From NCBI RefSeq assembly GCF_003710985.1, contig NZ_RHHT01000005.1, positions 47,164-111,163 of the forward strand: a stretch of 64,000 nucleotides of DNA. The letters are read 5' to 3'. The translations under genes were made by a program, and so were the position numbers. Positions 16,421 through 24,864 of this stretch are shown here, piece after piece (positions within the stretch are counted from its first letter, which is position 1; every line of letters begins with the position of its first letter). This DNA comes from Brevibacillus panacihumi (GTDB lineage Bacteria; Bacillota; Bacilli; Brevibacillales; Brevibacillaceae). Under the pieces are notes generated by a model. The model had not been told where the DNA came from. It was given only the letters and a program-made list of their open reading frames with translations, and searched no databases.

Positions 16421-17386
16421 ATGAACCTTGTCGAAATTTACTTCAAGATGAAAAAGGACGTCCAGTACATTGAGGATGAACTGGAAAAGTCCATCGACAC
16501 CGAAGTGCGGGAGCTATACCAGTCCTCTACGCATTTGCTGAAGGCCGGAGGGAAGCGGATTCGTCCGGTTTTTGTTCTGCTCGGCGGCAAATGGGGAAAT
16601 TACGATATCAAAAAGCTCAAGCACGTCGCAGTACCGCTAGAGTTGATTCACATGGCGACATTGGTTCACGACGATGTGATTGATGATGCGGACAAAAGAC
16701 GCGGACGGGAAACAGTCCGCACCAAATGGGACAACAAGGTCGCCATGTATGCAGGGGATTATATACTCGCGCGTGCCTTGGCTATCGCAGCACAACTACC
16801 GATCCCTCAATTGCATCGAATTCTTGCACACGCCATGGTGGAGGTTTGCAAGGGCGAGATCGAGCAAGTGAAGGATTTGAACAACTGGAACCAGAATTTC
16901 CGCACCTATCTGCGCAGAATCAAGCGCAAAACAGCGCTCCTCATCGCGATCAGTTGCCAGATGGGGGCGATTGCGAGCGGAGCTGCAGATGAGATTGTCC
17001 GCAAAATGTACTGGTATGGCTACAATGTCGGGATGGCTTTTCAAATCACCGACGACATCCTTGACTTTACCGGTACGGAAAAACAGCTAGGGAAGCCGGC
17101 AGGCAGCGATCTGCTCAACGGAAACATCACTCTTCCAGCGCTCTATTCCGCGCATTACGGACGCTCACGCGAGCAATTCCAGACGTGGATCGCCGAGCAA
17201 ACGTTTTGGGATCATGTCCATGAAGCGGTCCATATGGTTCGCAATGACGAAGGAATCGGCTTTTCGCAGAAACTGGCGGAGCGCTACATCGCTCGTGCGC
17301 GCGCAGTTTTGGCTGATTTGCCGGATAATCAGGCGAAAACTTCTCTTCTGGGAATCGCCGACTTTATCATTGAACGTAAATTTTAA
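16421..17386 (+). CDS. hepT: Heptaprenyl diphosphate synthase component II
   Basis: HepT is the catalytic subunit that extends farnesyl diphosphate with isopentenyl diphosphate to C35 for menaquinone. Both aspartate-rich motifs are present: DDVIDDAD (about 86-93) and DDILDF (about 212-217), plus LLKAGGKRIRP near residue 44 and LRRIKRKTALLIA. Length is 321 aa with ATG 16421 behind GGTGGGA; GTG 16412 is an alternative. B. subtilis HepT is longer at its N-terminus. The gene closes the quinone cluster and is followed by ndk with its own promoter. Confidence 0.94.
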   Translation: MNLVEIYFKMKKDVQYIEDELEKSIDTEVRELYQSSTHLLKAGGKRIRPVFVLLGGKWGNYDIKKLKHVAVPLELIHMATLVHDDVIDDADKRRGRETVRTKWDNKVAMYAGDYILARALAIAAQLPIPQLHRILAHAMVEVCKGEIEQVKDLNNWNQNFRTYLRRIKRKTALLIAISCQMGAIASGAADEIVRKMYWYGYNVGMAFQITDDILDFTGTEKQLGKPAGSDLLNGNITLPALYSAHYGRSREQFQTWIAEQTFWDHVHEAVHMVRNDEGIGFSQKLAERYIARARAVLADLPDNQAKTSLLGIADFIIERKF

Positions 17387-17407
17387 ACAAATTTCTTGGT
17401 CATGCTG

Positions 17408-17436
17408 TTGCTTGCGAACCACTGTTTTGATAAAAT
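17408..17436 (+). promoter_or_regulatory. Probable sigma-A promoter for ndk
   Basis: TTGCTT (17408-17413), a 17-nt spacer, and TAAAAT (17431-17436), placed 56 nt before the ndk start codon. Confidence 0.45.
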
Positions 17437-17492
17437 TTGCGGTGGTGTGATTACACTCACCAATACATAGCGGTAATGGAGGCATACTTACA

Positions 17493-17936
17493 ATGGAAAA
17501 AACATTCCTTATGGTAAAACCTGATGGCGTACAACGTAACCTGGTCGGGGAGATCGTTTCCCGCTTCGAGAAAAAAGGATACCAACTGGTAGGAGCAAAA
17601 TTGATGACAGTAAGCCGCGAGCTGGCTGAAAAACACTACGCTGAGCACAAAGAGCGTCCGTTCTTTGGCGAATTGGTAGATTTCATCACTTCCGGTCCTG
17701 TATTCGCGATGGTATGGCAAGGAAACAACGTCATCGCCAACGCTCGCTCCATGATGGGCAAAACAAACCCTGCTGACGCAGCTTCCGGTACAATCCGCGG
17801 CGATTTCGCAACTTCTGTCGGCATGAACATCATTCATGGTTCCGATTCCCCTGAAAGCGCAGAGCGTGAAATCGCATTGTGGTTCTCCAAAGATGAAGTG
17901 CTGGCGTATGACAAAACGATCCAAGCTTGGATCTAA
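17493..17936 (+). CDS. ndk: Nucleoside diphosphate kinase
   Basis: Ndk balances nucleoside triphosphate pools by transferring the gamma-phosphate through a phosphohistidine. The 147-residue protein has the whole family signature: [19 protein letters not shown] at the start, [19 protein letters not shown], and the catalytic histidine in [16 protein letters not shown] (about residue 115). ATG 17493 follows GGAGG. It lies between hepT and cheR as in B. subtilis and is bounded by a promoter and a strong terminator. Confidence 0.98.
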   Translation: MEKTFLMVKPDGVQRNLVGEIVSRFEKKGYQLVGAKLMTVSRELAEKHYAEHKERPFFGELVDFITSGPVFAMVWQGNNVIANARSMMGKTNPADAASGTIRGDFATSVGMNIIHGSDSPESAEREIALWFSKDEVLAYDKTIQAWI

Positions 17937-17956
17937 TCCGGAATCTTGGGATTCAG

Positions 17957-17984
17957 AAAAAGACCCGATGTTGGGGTCTTTTTC
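17957..17984 (+). terminator. Intrinsic terminator after ndk
   Basis: AAAAAGACCC (17957-17966) pairs with GGGTCTTTTT (17974-17983) over 10 bp. Confidence 0.88.
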
Positions 17985-18076
17985 TATTTTTGTCACAATT
18001 CGCTACAAACTCGATAGGGTTTTGCCGATATTCTAGAGAATAGCATGAATGATATTGGAAAGAGGATGGATGGCGG

Positions 18077-18859
18077 ATGGCTGATATGGAAGATAAGGAC
18101 TTTCTACAATTTATCCTAAGTGTAAAAAAAATGACTGGTATAGACCTAGCCCTCTACAAGGAAGCGCAAATGAAGCGCCGTTTGACTTCTCTGCGGCTCA
18201 AACGCGGCTATTCTACGTTCGCGCAATACTTCGAGGCCATCTCCAAAGACAAAGAGCTATTCTATGAGTTTTTGGATCGAATGACAATCAATGTATCCGA
18301 GTTTTTCCGCAATCCGGGCAGGTGGGATGTGCTGGAGAACAAAATCCTGCCAAGATTGACCAAGCAGTCGAGTCGCATCAAATGCTGGAGCGCCGCCTGC
18401 TCGACAGGGGAGGAACCCTATACGCTTTCGCTCATCCTGCTGCGCAAAAAAGTAGATGCAACTTTGCTCGCAACAGACATCGATGAGGGGGCGCTGGCTA
18501 AAGCGAAGCAGGGAGTGTACACGGACCGTTCGCTGCAGGACTGCCCGCCAGACCTGGTCTCGAAGTACTTTGCCAAGGACACGCACAGTTACCGGATCTT
18601 GGACGAAGTGAAAAACAAGGTGACTTTCAAGAAGCACAATCTGTTGGCAGATCCTTTTGAATCACAATTTGATTTGATCATTTGCCGCAATGTCATGATC
18701 TATTTTACCGAAGAAGCCAAACATGAGCTCTATCAAAAGTTCAGCCGCGCACTAAAACCGGGCGGCGTCCTGTTCGTCGGCAGCACGGAGCAAATTTTTC
18801 AGCCGCATCAATATCAACTTGAAGCAGAAGATACGTTTTTTTATCGGAAAATGGGATGA
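18077..18859 (+). CDS. cheR: Chemoreceptor glutamate methyltransferase CheR
   Basis: CheR methylates glutamates on methyl-accepting chemotaxis proteins using S-adenosylmethionine, setting receptor sensitivity. The 260 residues contain the N-terminal helical CheR domain ([17 protein letters not shown]) and the SAM-binding domain with [15 protein letters not shown] (about 108-122), [13 protein letters not shown], and [17 protein letters not shown] 18077 is preceded by AAAGAGGA at about 10 nt; ATG 18086 is an alternative. Location between ndk and aroC is as in B. subtilis. Confidence 0.95.
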   Translation: MADMEDKDFLQFILSVKKMTGIDLALYKEAQMKRRLTSLRLKRGYSTFAQYFEAISKDKELFYEFLDRMTINVSEFFRNPGRWDVLENKILPRLTKQSSRIKCWSAACSTGEEPYTLSLILLRKKVDATLLATDIDEGALAKAKQGVYTDRSLQDCPPDLVSKYFAKDTHSYRILDEVKNKVTFKKHNLLADPFESQFDLIICRNVMIYFTEEAKHELYQKFSRALKPGGVLFVGSTEQIFQPHQYQLEAEDTFFYRKMG

Positions 18860-18934
18860 TTCAACCCTACTGGAGGTATAACCCTGCTCTTTTCTTCCAA
18901 GACTAGGAATACCTACTAGTATGGGAGGATGCAG

Positions 18935-19102
18935 ATGGATAAGCAGAAAGTCATCGAAGCATATCGTCGGGGCCTGATTACGCTGCAAGAATGTGGGCAA
19001 ATACTCGGTGCGGAGCAGACGCAACTAGATGATCTGATGCGAACTGAAAACCACCGACGTCCGCTTAGTCAAAATCCCTACATGATCGTGGATCACTTCT
19101 GA
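18935..19102 (+). CDS. Small hypothetical protein (55 aa)
   Basis: A short open frame with a strong ribosome binding site: GGGAGGA (18923-18929) then 5 nt before ATG 18935. The 55 residues begin MDKQKVIEAYRRGLITLQEC and include GQILGAEQTQLDDL and a C-terminal NPYMIVDHF. The first half resembles the short helix-turn pattern (YRxGLITxxEC) common in small Bacillales proteins, but I cannot name a family. It lies between cheR and aroC and is followed by a terminator, which supports expression. Confidence 0.6.
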   Translation: MDKQKVIEAYRRGLITLQECGQILGAEQTQLDDLMRTENHRRPLSQNPYMIVDHF

Positions 19103-19120
19103 GTATGTGATAGACCGTTG

Positions 19121-19149
19121 CGCTTCTCCTTATTGGGAGGAGCGTTTTT
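19121..19149 (+). terminator. Intrinsic terminator before aroC
   Basis: CGCTTCTCC (19121-19129) pairs with GGAGGAGCG (19136-19144), one T-G pair, then TTTTT. Confidence 0.78.
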
Positions 19150-19191
19150 CCGTAAAAGAAGGCGGATCCCATATGGATTGCCACTTTTATA

Positions 19192-19220
19192 TTTTCACAG
19201 GATGGCAGGTATGATATTAT
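19192..19220 (+). promoter_or_regulatory. Probable promoter of the aro-trp supraoperon
   Basis: TTTTCA (19192-19197), 17 nt, and TATTAT (19215-19220) with an upstream TG (extended -10). It is 87 nt before aroC. Confidence 0.5.
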
Positions 19221-19306
19221 AGCGCTTAAAAGTGATAAAGAAAGGCGTCCTGATGATAGGGCTTTGACGGTGTGCAGGAGCGCCAAAAGGATGGAGGAAG
19301 CAAGGG

Positions 19307-20467
19307 ATGCGTTATTTGACAGCAGGTGAATCACACGGACCGCAATTAACGGCAATTATTGAAGGGGTTCCCAGCAATCTGCCGTTTTCTGTAGATGCGA
19401 TTAACGAACAACTGGCCCGCCGTCAAAAAGGACATGGACGCGGCAGACGGATGCAAATCGAGAAAGATCAAGTGAAGGTCGTCTCTGGTGTGCGTCACGG
19501 CTATACGACGGGAGCGCCTATTACACTCGTAGTGGAAAACAGAGATTGGACCCACTGGCAAGGTATTATGAGTGTCGAGCCTGTAGAGGGCGCGGAGGAA
19601 AAGCGCCGGGTTTCCCGTCCGCGGCCAGGCCATGCGGATCTGAACGGAGCGATTAAATACCATCAGCGCGATATGCGAAATATTCTGGAACGTTCCAGTG
19701 CCCGTGAGACGACCATTCGCGTGGCGGTTGGCGCTGTGGCCCGGCAATTGCTGGCGGCATTCGGCATCCGCGTCGGCGGACAGGTTCTGCAAATCGGCGA
19801 TGTCGTGGCAGAACGCCAGGATGTCAGCTTGGAAGAATTGATTGCGCGTACCGAGGAATCGCCGGTCCGTTGCTTGGATAAAGAGGCAGAGCCGAAAATG
19901 ATGGCATTGATCGACAAGGCCAAGGAAGATGGAGATTCGCTTGGCGGCATCGTGGAAGTGATCGTAGATGGCGTGCCGATTGGACTGGGAAGCCACGTGC
20001 AATGGGATCGCAAGCTGGATGGGCGTCTGGCACAAGCGATCATGAGCATTCAGGCCTTCAAAGGTGTAGAGATCGGCATCGGTTTTGAAGCGGCCGGACG
20101 TCCCGGCTCTCAGGTGCATGACGAGATCTCCTGGAACGAACAGACCGGCTACAGCCGCAAATCCAATCGGGCAGGCGGACTGGAGGGAGGCATGACAACC
20201 GGTATGCCAATCGTTGTCCGCGGCGTGATGAAACCGATCCCGACCTTGTACAAACCATTGATGAGCGTCGATATCGATACGCATGAAGCGTTCTCTGCCA
20301 GTGTTGAGCGATCGGACAGCTGTGCGGTGCCTGCTGCAAGCGTCGTAGCCGAGGCTGTCGTGGCATGGGAAATCGCGCGGGCAATGTGCGAGAAGTTCCC
20401 GTCTGATTCCATGGACGACATGCTGGAGAACGTAAGCCAATATCGCGCCTACACGGAGAAATTCTGA
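19307..20467 (+). CDS. aroC: Chorismate synthase
   Basis: AroC makes chorismate from 5-enolpyruvylshikimate-3-phosphate using reduced FMN. The 386-residue protein opens [14 protein letters not shown] and carries [13 protein letters not shown], the signature [13 protein letters not shown] (about 105-117) and the arginine-rich [19 protein letters not shown] 19307 follows GGAGGAAG. It is the first gene of the supraoperon (B. subtilis aroF) and its stop overlaps aroB by one base. Confidence 0.98.
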   Translation: MRYLTAGESHGPQLTAIIEGVPSNLPFSVDAINEQLARRQKGHGRGRRMQIEKDQVKVVSGVRHGYTTGAPITLVVENRDWTHWQGIMSVEPVEGAEEKRRVSRPRPGHADLNGAIKYHQRDMRNILERSSARETTIRVAVGAVARQLLAAFGIRVGGQVLQIGDVVAERQDVSLEELIARTEESPVRCLDKEAEPKMMALIDKAKEDGDSLGGIVEVIVDGVPIGLGSHVQWDRKLDGRLAQAIMSIQAFKGVEIGIGFEAAGRPGSQVHDEISWNEQTGYSRKSNRAGGLEGGMTTGMPIVVRGVMKPIPTLYKPLMSVDIDTHEAFSASVERSDSCAVPAASVVAEAVVAWEIARAMCEKFPSDSMDDMLENVSQYRAYTEKF

Positions 20468-21570
20468 TGAGCATGCAAACATTGAAAGTAGAGTTGGGAG
20501 AACGATCCTATCCGATATTGATAGGGGAACATCTCTTGCAGCGTGCTTCAGCTTTGTTGCAAGAGGTAGGGATTATGTCCAAAAGCAAGCTGATGATCAT
20601 TACCGATCAGCATGTAGCAGCACACTATCTCGCTTCGCTTCAAGCCGAGCTGGAGGCATCAGGGTATTCGGTCGTGGCCAAAGTGATCGAGCCCGGCGAA
20701 CAATCCAAAAGCCTGGCTGTCTATGAAAACGTCATGACCGAGGCAATCAAAGCTGGGTTGGATCGCAAGTCTGCCATTCTGGCACTGGGCGGAGGCGTGG
20801 TCGGCGACTTGGCAGGGTTTGTGGCAGCGACTTACATGCGCGGAATTGATTTCGTGCAGCTCCCAACCTCTTTGCTGGCGCACGATAGCTCCGTCGGCGG
20901 AAAAGTGGCGATCAACCATTCCCTGGGCAAAAATCTGATCGGCGCTTTTCATCAGCCCAAAGCGGTGATTTATGATACAGCTACCTTGCAGACATTGCCC
21001 AAGCGGGAGATTGCGGCGGGTTTTGCCGAGGTCATCAAGCATGGATTGATTGCGGACGAAACCTTCGTGAGCTGGCTGGAGCAGGAAGCAGACCGATTGG
21101 GGGCATTGGAGGCAGATGCGATTGCAAAAGCGATCTACCAAGGCTGCCGGGTCAAGGCTGCCATCGTCTCCGAGGATGAGACGGAGCAGGGACAGCGCGC
21201 CTTGCTGAATCTGGGGCATACCTTTGGCCATGCCTTTGAAGCCTTGTCATCGTATTCCATCCTCAACCATGGGGAAGCGATCTCCATCGGAATGTGTGCG
21301 GCGGCGAGGCTGGCTGAACGCATCGGCTTTGCCAAGTCCGGTACCTATGCACGTACGGCGCGAGTGCTTGGCCTCTACCACCTGCCCACCACCTGGCCTG
21401 CGGGCATGTCGCCGGATGCTGTACTGGAAGCGATGAAACGCGATAAAAAGACTGTGGGAGGCAAGCTGGCGCTTATTTTGCCGCGTGCCATCGGCAGTGT
21501 CGAAGTCGTCAAAGAGATTGATGAAAATGACATCCTTAGTGTGATGAGAGAAGAAGCGGAGGCAAAATAA
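20467..21570 (+). CDS. aroB: 3-dehydroquinate synthase
   Basis: AroB cyclises DAHP to 3-dehydroquinate, the second step of the shikimate pathway, using NAD and a divalent metal. The 367 residues show GEQSKSL, the NAD loop LALGGGVVGDLAGFVAATYMRG (in two parts near 100-120), PTSLLAHDSSVGGKVAIN, and the metal histidine region LLNLGHTFGHAFE. The ATG at 20467 shares its A with the aroC TGA. Expected length; aroH follows with a one-base overlap. Confidence 0.97.
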   Translation: MSMQTLKVELGERSYPILIGEHLLQRASALLQEVGIMSKSKLMIITDQHVAAHYLASLQAELEASGYSVVAKVIEPGEQSKSLAVYENVMTEAIKAGLDRKSAILALGGGVVGDLAGFVAATYMRGIDFVQLPTSLLAHDSSVGGKVAINHSLGKNLIGAFHQPKAVIYDTATLQTLPKREIAAGFAEVIKHGLIADETFVSWLEQEADRLGALEADAIAKAIYQGCRVKAAIVSEDETEQGQRALLNLGHTFGHAFEALSSYSILNHGEAISIGMCAAARLAERIGFAKSGTYARTARVLGLYHLPTTWPAGMSPDAVLEAMKRDKKTVGGKLALILPRAIGSVEVVKEIDENDILSVMREEAEAK

Positions 21571-21947
21571 TGGGAGTGCGAGCAATTCGAGGAGCCATTA
21601 CTGTAGAGAAGGATACGCGAGAAGAAGTCATATCGGCAACCAAGCTTATGCTGGAGGAAATCATTGCGCGCAATGAACTGGCTGCAGAAGACATTGCAAG
21701 CATGCTGTTCACCACGACCGAGGACGTCAGCTCGGTATTTCCAGCGCAAGCAGCTCGTCTGTTGGAAGGGGAAGATTGGGCGTACGTGCCGTTGATGTGC
21801 ATGCGCGAGATTCCTGTACCAGGCAGCTTGCCTATGTGCGTGCGTGTGATCATGCATGTGAACACGGACAAATCGGCCAAGGAGATTCAACACGTCTTTT
21901 TGCGCGATGCCGTCAAGCTGCGTCCTGATTTGACCAACCGGTCCTGA
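21570..21947 (+). CDS. aroH: Chorismate mutase, AroH type
   Basis: AroH rearranges chorismate to prephenate for phenylalanine and tyrosine. The 125-residue product is the trimeric monofunctional type: GVRAIRGAITVEKDTREEV with the active-site arginine at residue 7, FTTTEDVSSVFPAQAAR, and VPLMCMREIPVPGSLPMCVRV. ATG 21570 uses the last A of the aroB TAA. No feedback domain is attached. The trp promoter and leader follow 42 nt after the stop. Confidence 0.96.
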   Translation: MGVRAIRGAITVEKDTREEVISATKLMLEEIIARNELAAEDIASMLFTTTEDVSSVFPAQAARLLEGEDWAYVPLMCMREIPVPGSLPMCVRVIMHVNTDKSAKEIQHVFLRDAVKLRPDLTNRS

Positions 21948-21989
21948 CCGGATTTTCCCCATCGAAACGATTCATTTTTCACTACAGAG

Positions 21990-22018
21990 TTGACAAGAGC
22001 GGCGCTCTCTTTTACCAT
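21990..22018 (+). promoter_or_regulatory. trp operon promoter
   Basis: TTGACA (21990-21995), 17 nt, TACCAT (22013-22018). It is internal to the supraoperon, between aroH and trpE, as in B. subtilis. Transcription should start near 22024-22026. Confidence 0.75.
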
Positions 22019-22021
22019 AGT

Positions 22022-22044
22022 AAAAACGAGAGCGCCTCGTTTTT
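22022..22044 (+). promoter_or_regulatory. 5' stem-loop of the trp leader (or aroH terminator)
   Basis: AAAAACGAG (22022-22030) and CTCGTTTTT (22036-22044) form a 9-bp stem with a 5-nt loop at the expected trp RNA 5' end. The B. subtilis trp leader also has a 5' stem-loop that aids TRAP. For transcripts arriving from aroH the same element looks like an intrinsic terminator. Confidence 0.6.
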
Positions 22045-22137
22045 CCACAAGATGAGTTTTGAGTAGCCTTAGCCGCTCACAGAGGAGCGGGAGGCAGATG
22101 AGACGTTTTACCCGGTATGAATAGCAGTATGCCGGCT

Positions 22138-22192
22138 GAGAGTAGAGAAGAGCAGAGTTGAGATGAGTTAGGTTGAGGAGAGAAGAGAAGAG
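22138..22192 (+). promoter_or_regulatory. TRAP binding site: eleven GAG/TAG triplets
   Basis: Triplets start at 22138 (GAG), 22143 (TAG), 22150, 22155, 22160, 22165 (GAG), 22169 (TAG), 22175, 22180, 22185 and 22190 (GAG). Most are separated by two bases; spacers of 4, 1 and 3 also occur. Eleven matches the eleven subunits of the TRAP ring encoded by mtrB in this window. Confidence 0.92.
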
Positions 22193-22194
22193 CA

Positions 22195-22241
22195 GGCTGG
22201 GTATGAACACACACCCAATCCAGGTCTTTTCCTGGGTTTTT
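22195..22241 (+). terminator. trp attenuator: overlapping antiterminator and terminator
   Basis: Terminator: AATCCAGG (22217-22224) pairs with CCTGGGTT (22231-22238) and runs into Ts. Antiterminator: GGCTGGGT (22195-22202) pairs with ACCCAATCC (22213-22221) with one mismatch and a G-T pair. The two share the bases from 22217 on, so they are mutually exclusive. TRAP bound just upstream would block the antiterminator and allow termination. Confidence 0.85.
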
Positions 22242-22330
22242 TTATTATTTTCTCCCCCTACCTCTCGCTCTAGAAGCGGGGCAGGAAAGAGATTTTCTTT
22301 TTCCGCTCCCCGAAAAGGAGATGAGAGCAC

Positions 22331-23845
22331 ATGTATTTTCCCTCCCTTGCCGAGGTGCAAACCCTCTCGGCGTCGTATTCCTTTATTCCTGTAAGCATGA
22401 CCTTGCTGGCGGACCAGGAGACCCCAATCCGCTTGTATCAAAAAATTCGGACTCGCGATTCGTTCTTGCTCGAAAGTGTGGAAGGCGGAGCTCGCTGGGC
22501 GCGCTTTTCCTTTATCGGAAAGAATCCCTTTCAGATCGTGGAGGCAAAAGGCAACGAAATCAGCGTCCGTCGTCGGGATGGCTCGACAACCCGTTTGGAA
22601 GGAAATCCCATCAACTTCCTGCGAGCGGAGACAGAGCGCTATAAAAGTCCCAAGCTGCCAGGCTTGCCTCGCCTGAGTGGTGGAGCTGTCGGTTTTTTCG
22701 GCTACAATACCCTGCATTATTTTGAAAAGCTTCCTCCCCATTCCCAAGAAGCTTTGCGGGTTCCGGACATGCGCTTCCTGTTCGTCGATGAAATGATCGC
22801 ATTCGACCACCTCAAGCAGGAGATTCGGTTAATTGTAAACCTGCATGTGGAAGAGAGCGATTCCGCAGCGGCCATTGCCGCAAAATACGCGCAAGTATGT
22901 GAACGGCTGGAAGAGCTTGCGAATCAGGTAAGCAGTCCGGCTGTATCTGACCAGCGGATTCCGGTCGCTGTAGAAAAGCCTCGTTCCTTGACAGTGGAAG
23001 CCAATATGACTCGCGAGCAATACGAGCAAATGGTTGTACAGGCGAAGGAATACATCGCTGCCGGGGATATTTTCCAAGTCGTACTCTCTCAGCGGTTTTC
23101 CGTAAAGACGCAGGTAGATCCTTTTGCTGTCTATCGAGTCCTGCGCACCTTGAATCCTTCTCCGTATATGTTTTACCTCGAATATGGCGATGAGACAGTC
23201 GTAGGGACCTCCCCGGAGCTGCTCGTGCGCGTCGAGGACGAGAAAGTGGAGATGCGACCGATCGCTGGAACCCGCAAGCGCGGGGCGACGCCACAAGAGG
23301 ATGAGTCGTTGGCAGCGGACCTGCTGGCGGACGAAAAGGAACGGGCAGAACATTACATGCTGCTCGATCTCGGCCGCAACGATGTGGGGCGCGTCAGCAC
23401 GTACGGCAGTGTAAAAGTCGAAGAAGCTCTCGTGATTGAACATTACTCCCACGTCATGCACATGGTCTCCCATGTGACCGGGGAACTTCGCGAAGGCTTG
23501 CATCCTTTTGACGCCCTGTTGTCGGCATTTCCGGCTGGCACCGTATCGGGTTCGCCTAAGCTGCGTGCGATGGAGATTATTGCAGAGCTGGAGACAGATG
23601 CGCGTCATCTCTACGCTGGCGCAATCGGCTATATCTCCTTCGACGGTTCGCTCGATAGCTGCATCACGATTCGCACACTGGTTTTCCAGGATGGTCAAGC
23701 CCATGTCCAGGCCGGTGCAGGGATTGTGGCTGACTCGGTTCCGGCACATGAGTACCAGGAGACACGAAATAAAGCGGCTGCGATGATTTCCGCGCTGGAA
23801 AAAGCGGAGCAGTTGTTTGCGCCCAAGGAGGAATTGACATGCTGA
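22331..23845 (+). CDS. trpE: Anthranilate synthase component I
   Basis: TrpE converts chorismate to anthranilate with ammonia from its glutaminase partner. The 504 residues include the tryptophan-inhibition motif SFLLESVEGG (about 44-53) and the catalytic half with GDIFQVVLSQRF, PSPYMFYL, VGTSPELLVRV, PIAGTRKRG and the C-terminal GAGIVADSVPAHEYQET. ATG 22331 follows AAAAGGAG. It is the first gene after the TRAP attenuator. No trpG is in this operon; as in B. subtilis the glutaminase is presumably the shared PabA encoded elsewhere. Its end overlaps trpD by 7 nt. Confidence 0.97.
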   Translation: MYFPSLAEVQTLSASYSFIPVSMTLLADQETPIRLYQKIRTRDSFLLESVEGGARWARFSFIGKNPFQIVEAKGNEISVRRRDGSTTRLEGNPINFLRAETERYKSPKLPGLPRLSGGAVGFFGYNTLHYFEKLPPHSQEALRVPDMRFLFVDEMIAFDHLKQEIRLIVNLHVEESDSAAAIAAKYAQVCERLEELANQVSSPAVSDQRIPVAVEKPRSLTVEANMTREQYEQMVVQAKEYIAAGDIFQVVLSQRFSVKTQVDPFAVYRVLRTLNPSPYMFYLEYGDETVVGTSPELLVRVEDEKVEMRPIAGTRKRGATPQEDESLAADLLADEKERAEHYMLLDLGRNDVGRVSTYGSVKVEEALVIEHYSHVMHMVSHVTGELREGLHPFDALLSAFPAGTVSGSPKLRAMEIIAELETDARHLYAGAIGYISFDGSLDSCITIRTLVFQDGQAHVQAGAGIVADSVPAHEYQETRNKAAAMISALEKAEQLFAPKEELTC

Positions 23846-24864
23846 CGAAAGCGCTGGAGCAAATTTTGCAAGGACAACATCTCAACCGACATGTAGCGGA
23901 GGAAGCCATGGGACAGATCATGGACGGGAAGGCGACCGCTGCGCAGATCGGGGCTTTCCTCGCCACACTGCGGTTAAAAGGAGAGCAGGTAGAAGAAATC
24001 ATCGGATTTGCCAGAGCGATGAGAGCGCGTGCGATCCGCTTTCCGCTGGATATGCCAGGGCTGGTAGACACCTGCGGGACTGGTGGGGACGGAAGCCATA
24101 CATTTAACATCTCGACAGCGAGTGCGATCGTCGCAGCCAGTGACGGCGTGCGAATCGCCAAGCATGGCAATCGGGCGGTATCGAGCAAGAGCGGCAGCGC
24201 CGATGTCCTGGAAGCATTGGGAATCCCGGTCAACCTGAGTCCGGCAGAAGCTGCTGATTGCTTGAGGGCGACGAACCTTTGCTTCTTGTTCGCCCCGACC
24301 TATCACCAGGCGATGAAGCATGCGGCGGGACCGCGCAAGGAGCTGGCGGTGCGCACGGTCTTCAATCTGTTGGGCCCCCTGACCAATCCTGCAGGAGCCA
24401 GCCATCAGTTGATGGGTGTATACGATGCGAAGCTGCTGCCGATCGTGGCGGAAGTGCTGCGTGAGTTGAACGTCCAGCGGGCCTTGGTCGTAGCAGGCGA
24501 AGATGGACTGGACGAATTGACGGTGACGGGAAAAAGCTATATCACCGAGTTGAGAGATGGAAGCATTCACTCGTATGAGGTAGAGCCGGAACAATTCGGT
24601 CTCAATCGGCATGAAAAAGATTCCCTTCGAGGCGGCGATGCGGCACAGAACGCGAAGATCATCGCCAATGTATTCGCAGGAGAGCGTGGCGCAGCCCGCG
24701 ACGTGGTATTGCTCAATGCGGGGGCGATCCTATACCTTTCCAATCGGGCAAGAACGATTGAAGAAGGCGTCATTCGTGCGGCGGAATTGATCGATGAAGG
24801 CCACGTAGCGAGCAAGTTGGACCATATTCGCCAGATTGCAGGAGGGATGATTCATGCTTCGTAA
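23839..24864 (+). CDS. trpD: Anthranilate phosphoribosyltransferase
   Basis: TrpD transfers phosphoribose from PRPP to anthranilate. The 341-residue product has the PRPP-binding glycine loop DTCGTGGDGSHTFNIST (about 76-92), KHGNRAVSSKSGSADVLEALG, and NPAGASHQLMGVY. ATG 23839 follows AAGGAGG and lies within the trpE 3' end (7-nt overlap), implying coupled translation. The trpC start overlaps its end by 11 nt. Confidence 0.97.
   Translation: MLTKALEQILQGQHLNRHVAEEAMGQIMDGKATAAQIGAFLATLRLKGEQVEEIIGFARAMRARAIRFPLDMPGLVDTCGTGGDGSHTFNISTASAIVAASDGVRIAKHGNRAVSSKSGSADVLEALGIPVNLSPAEAADCLRATNLCFLFAPTYHQAMKHAAGPRKELAVRTVFNLLGPLTNPAGASHQLMGVYDAKLLPIVAEVLRELNVQRALVVAGEDGLDELTVTGKSYITELRDGSIHSYEVEPEQFGLNRHEKDSLRGGDAAQNAKIIANVFAGERGAARDVVLLNAGAILYLSNRARTIEEGVIRAAELIDEGHVASKLDHIRQIAGGMIHAS

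Noticed and set aside
22138..22192. GAG repeat as a tandem DNA repeat or CRISPR-like array
   Set aside because: The unit is three bases with short spacers and functions as an RNA protein-binding site; no longer repeats exist.
22024..22330. T-box riboswitch before trpE
   Set aside because: No AGGGTGGNACCGCG-type T-box sequence is present; the GAG/TAG triplets and mtrB explain the leader as TRAP attenuation.
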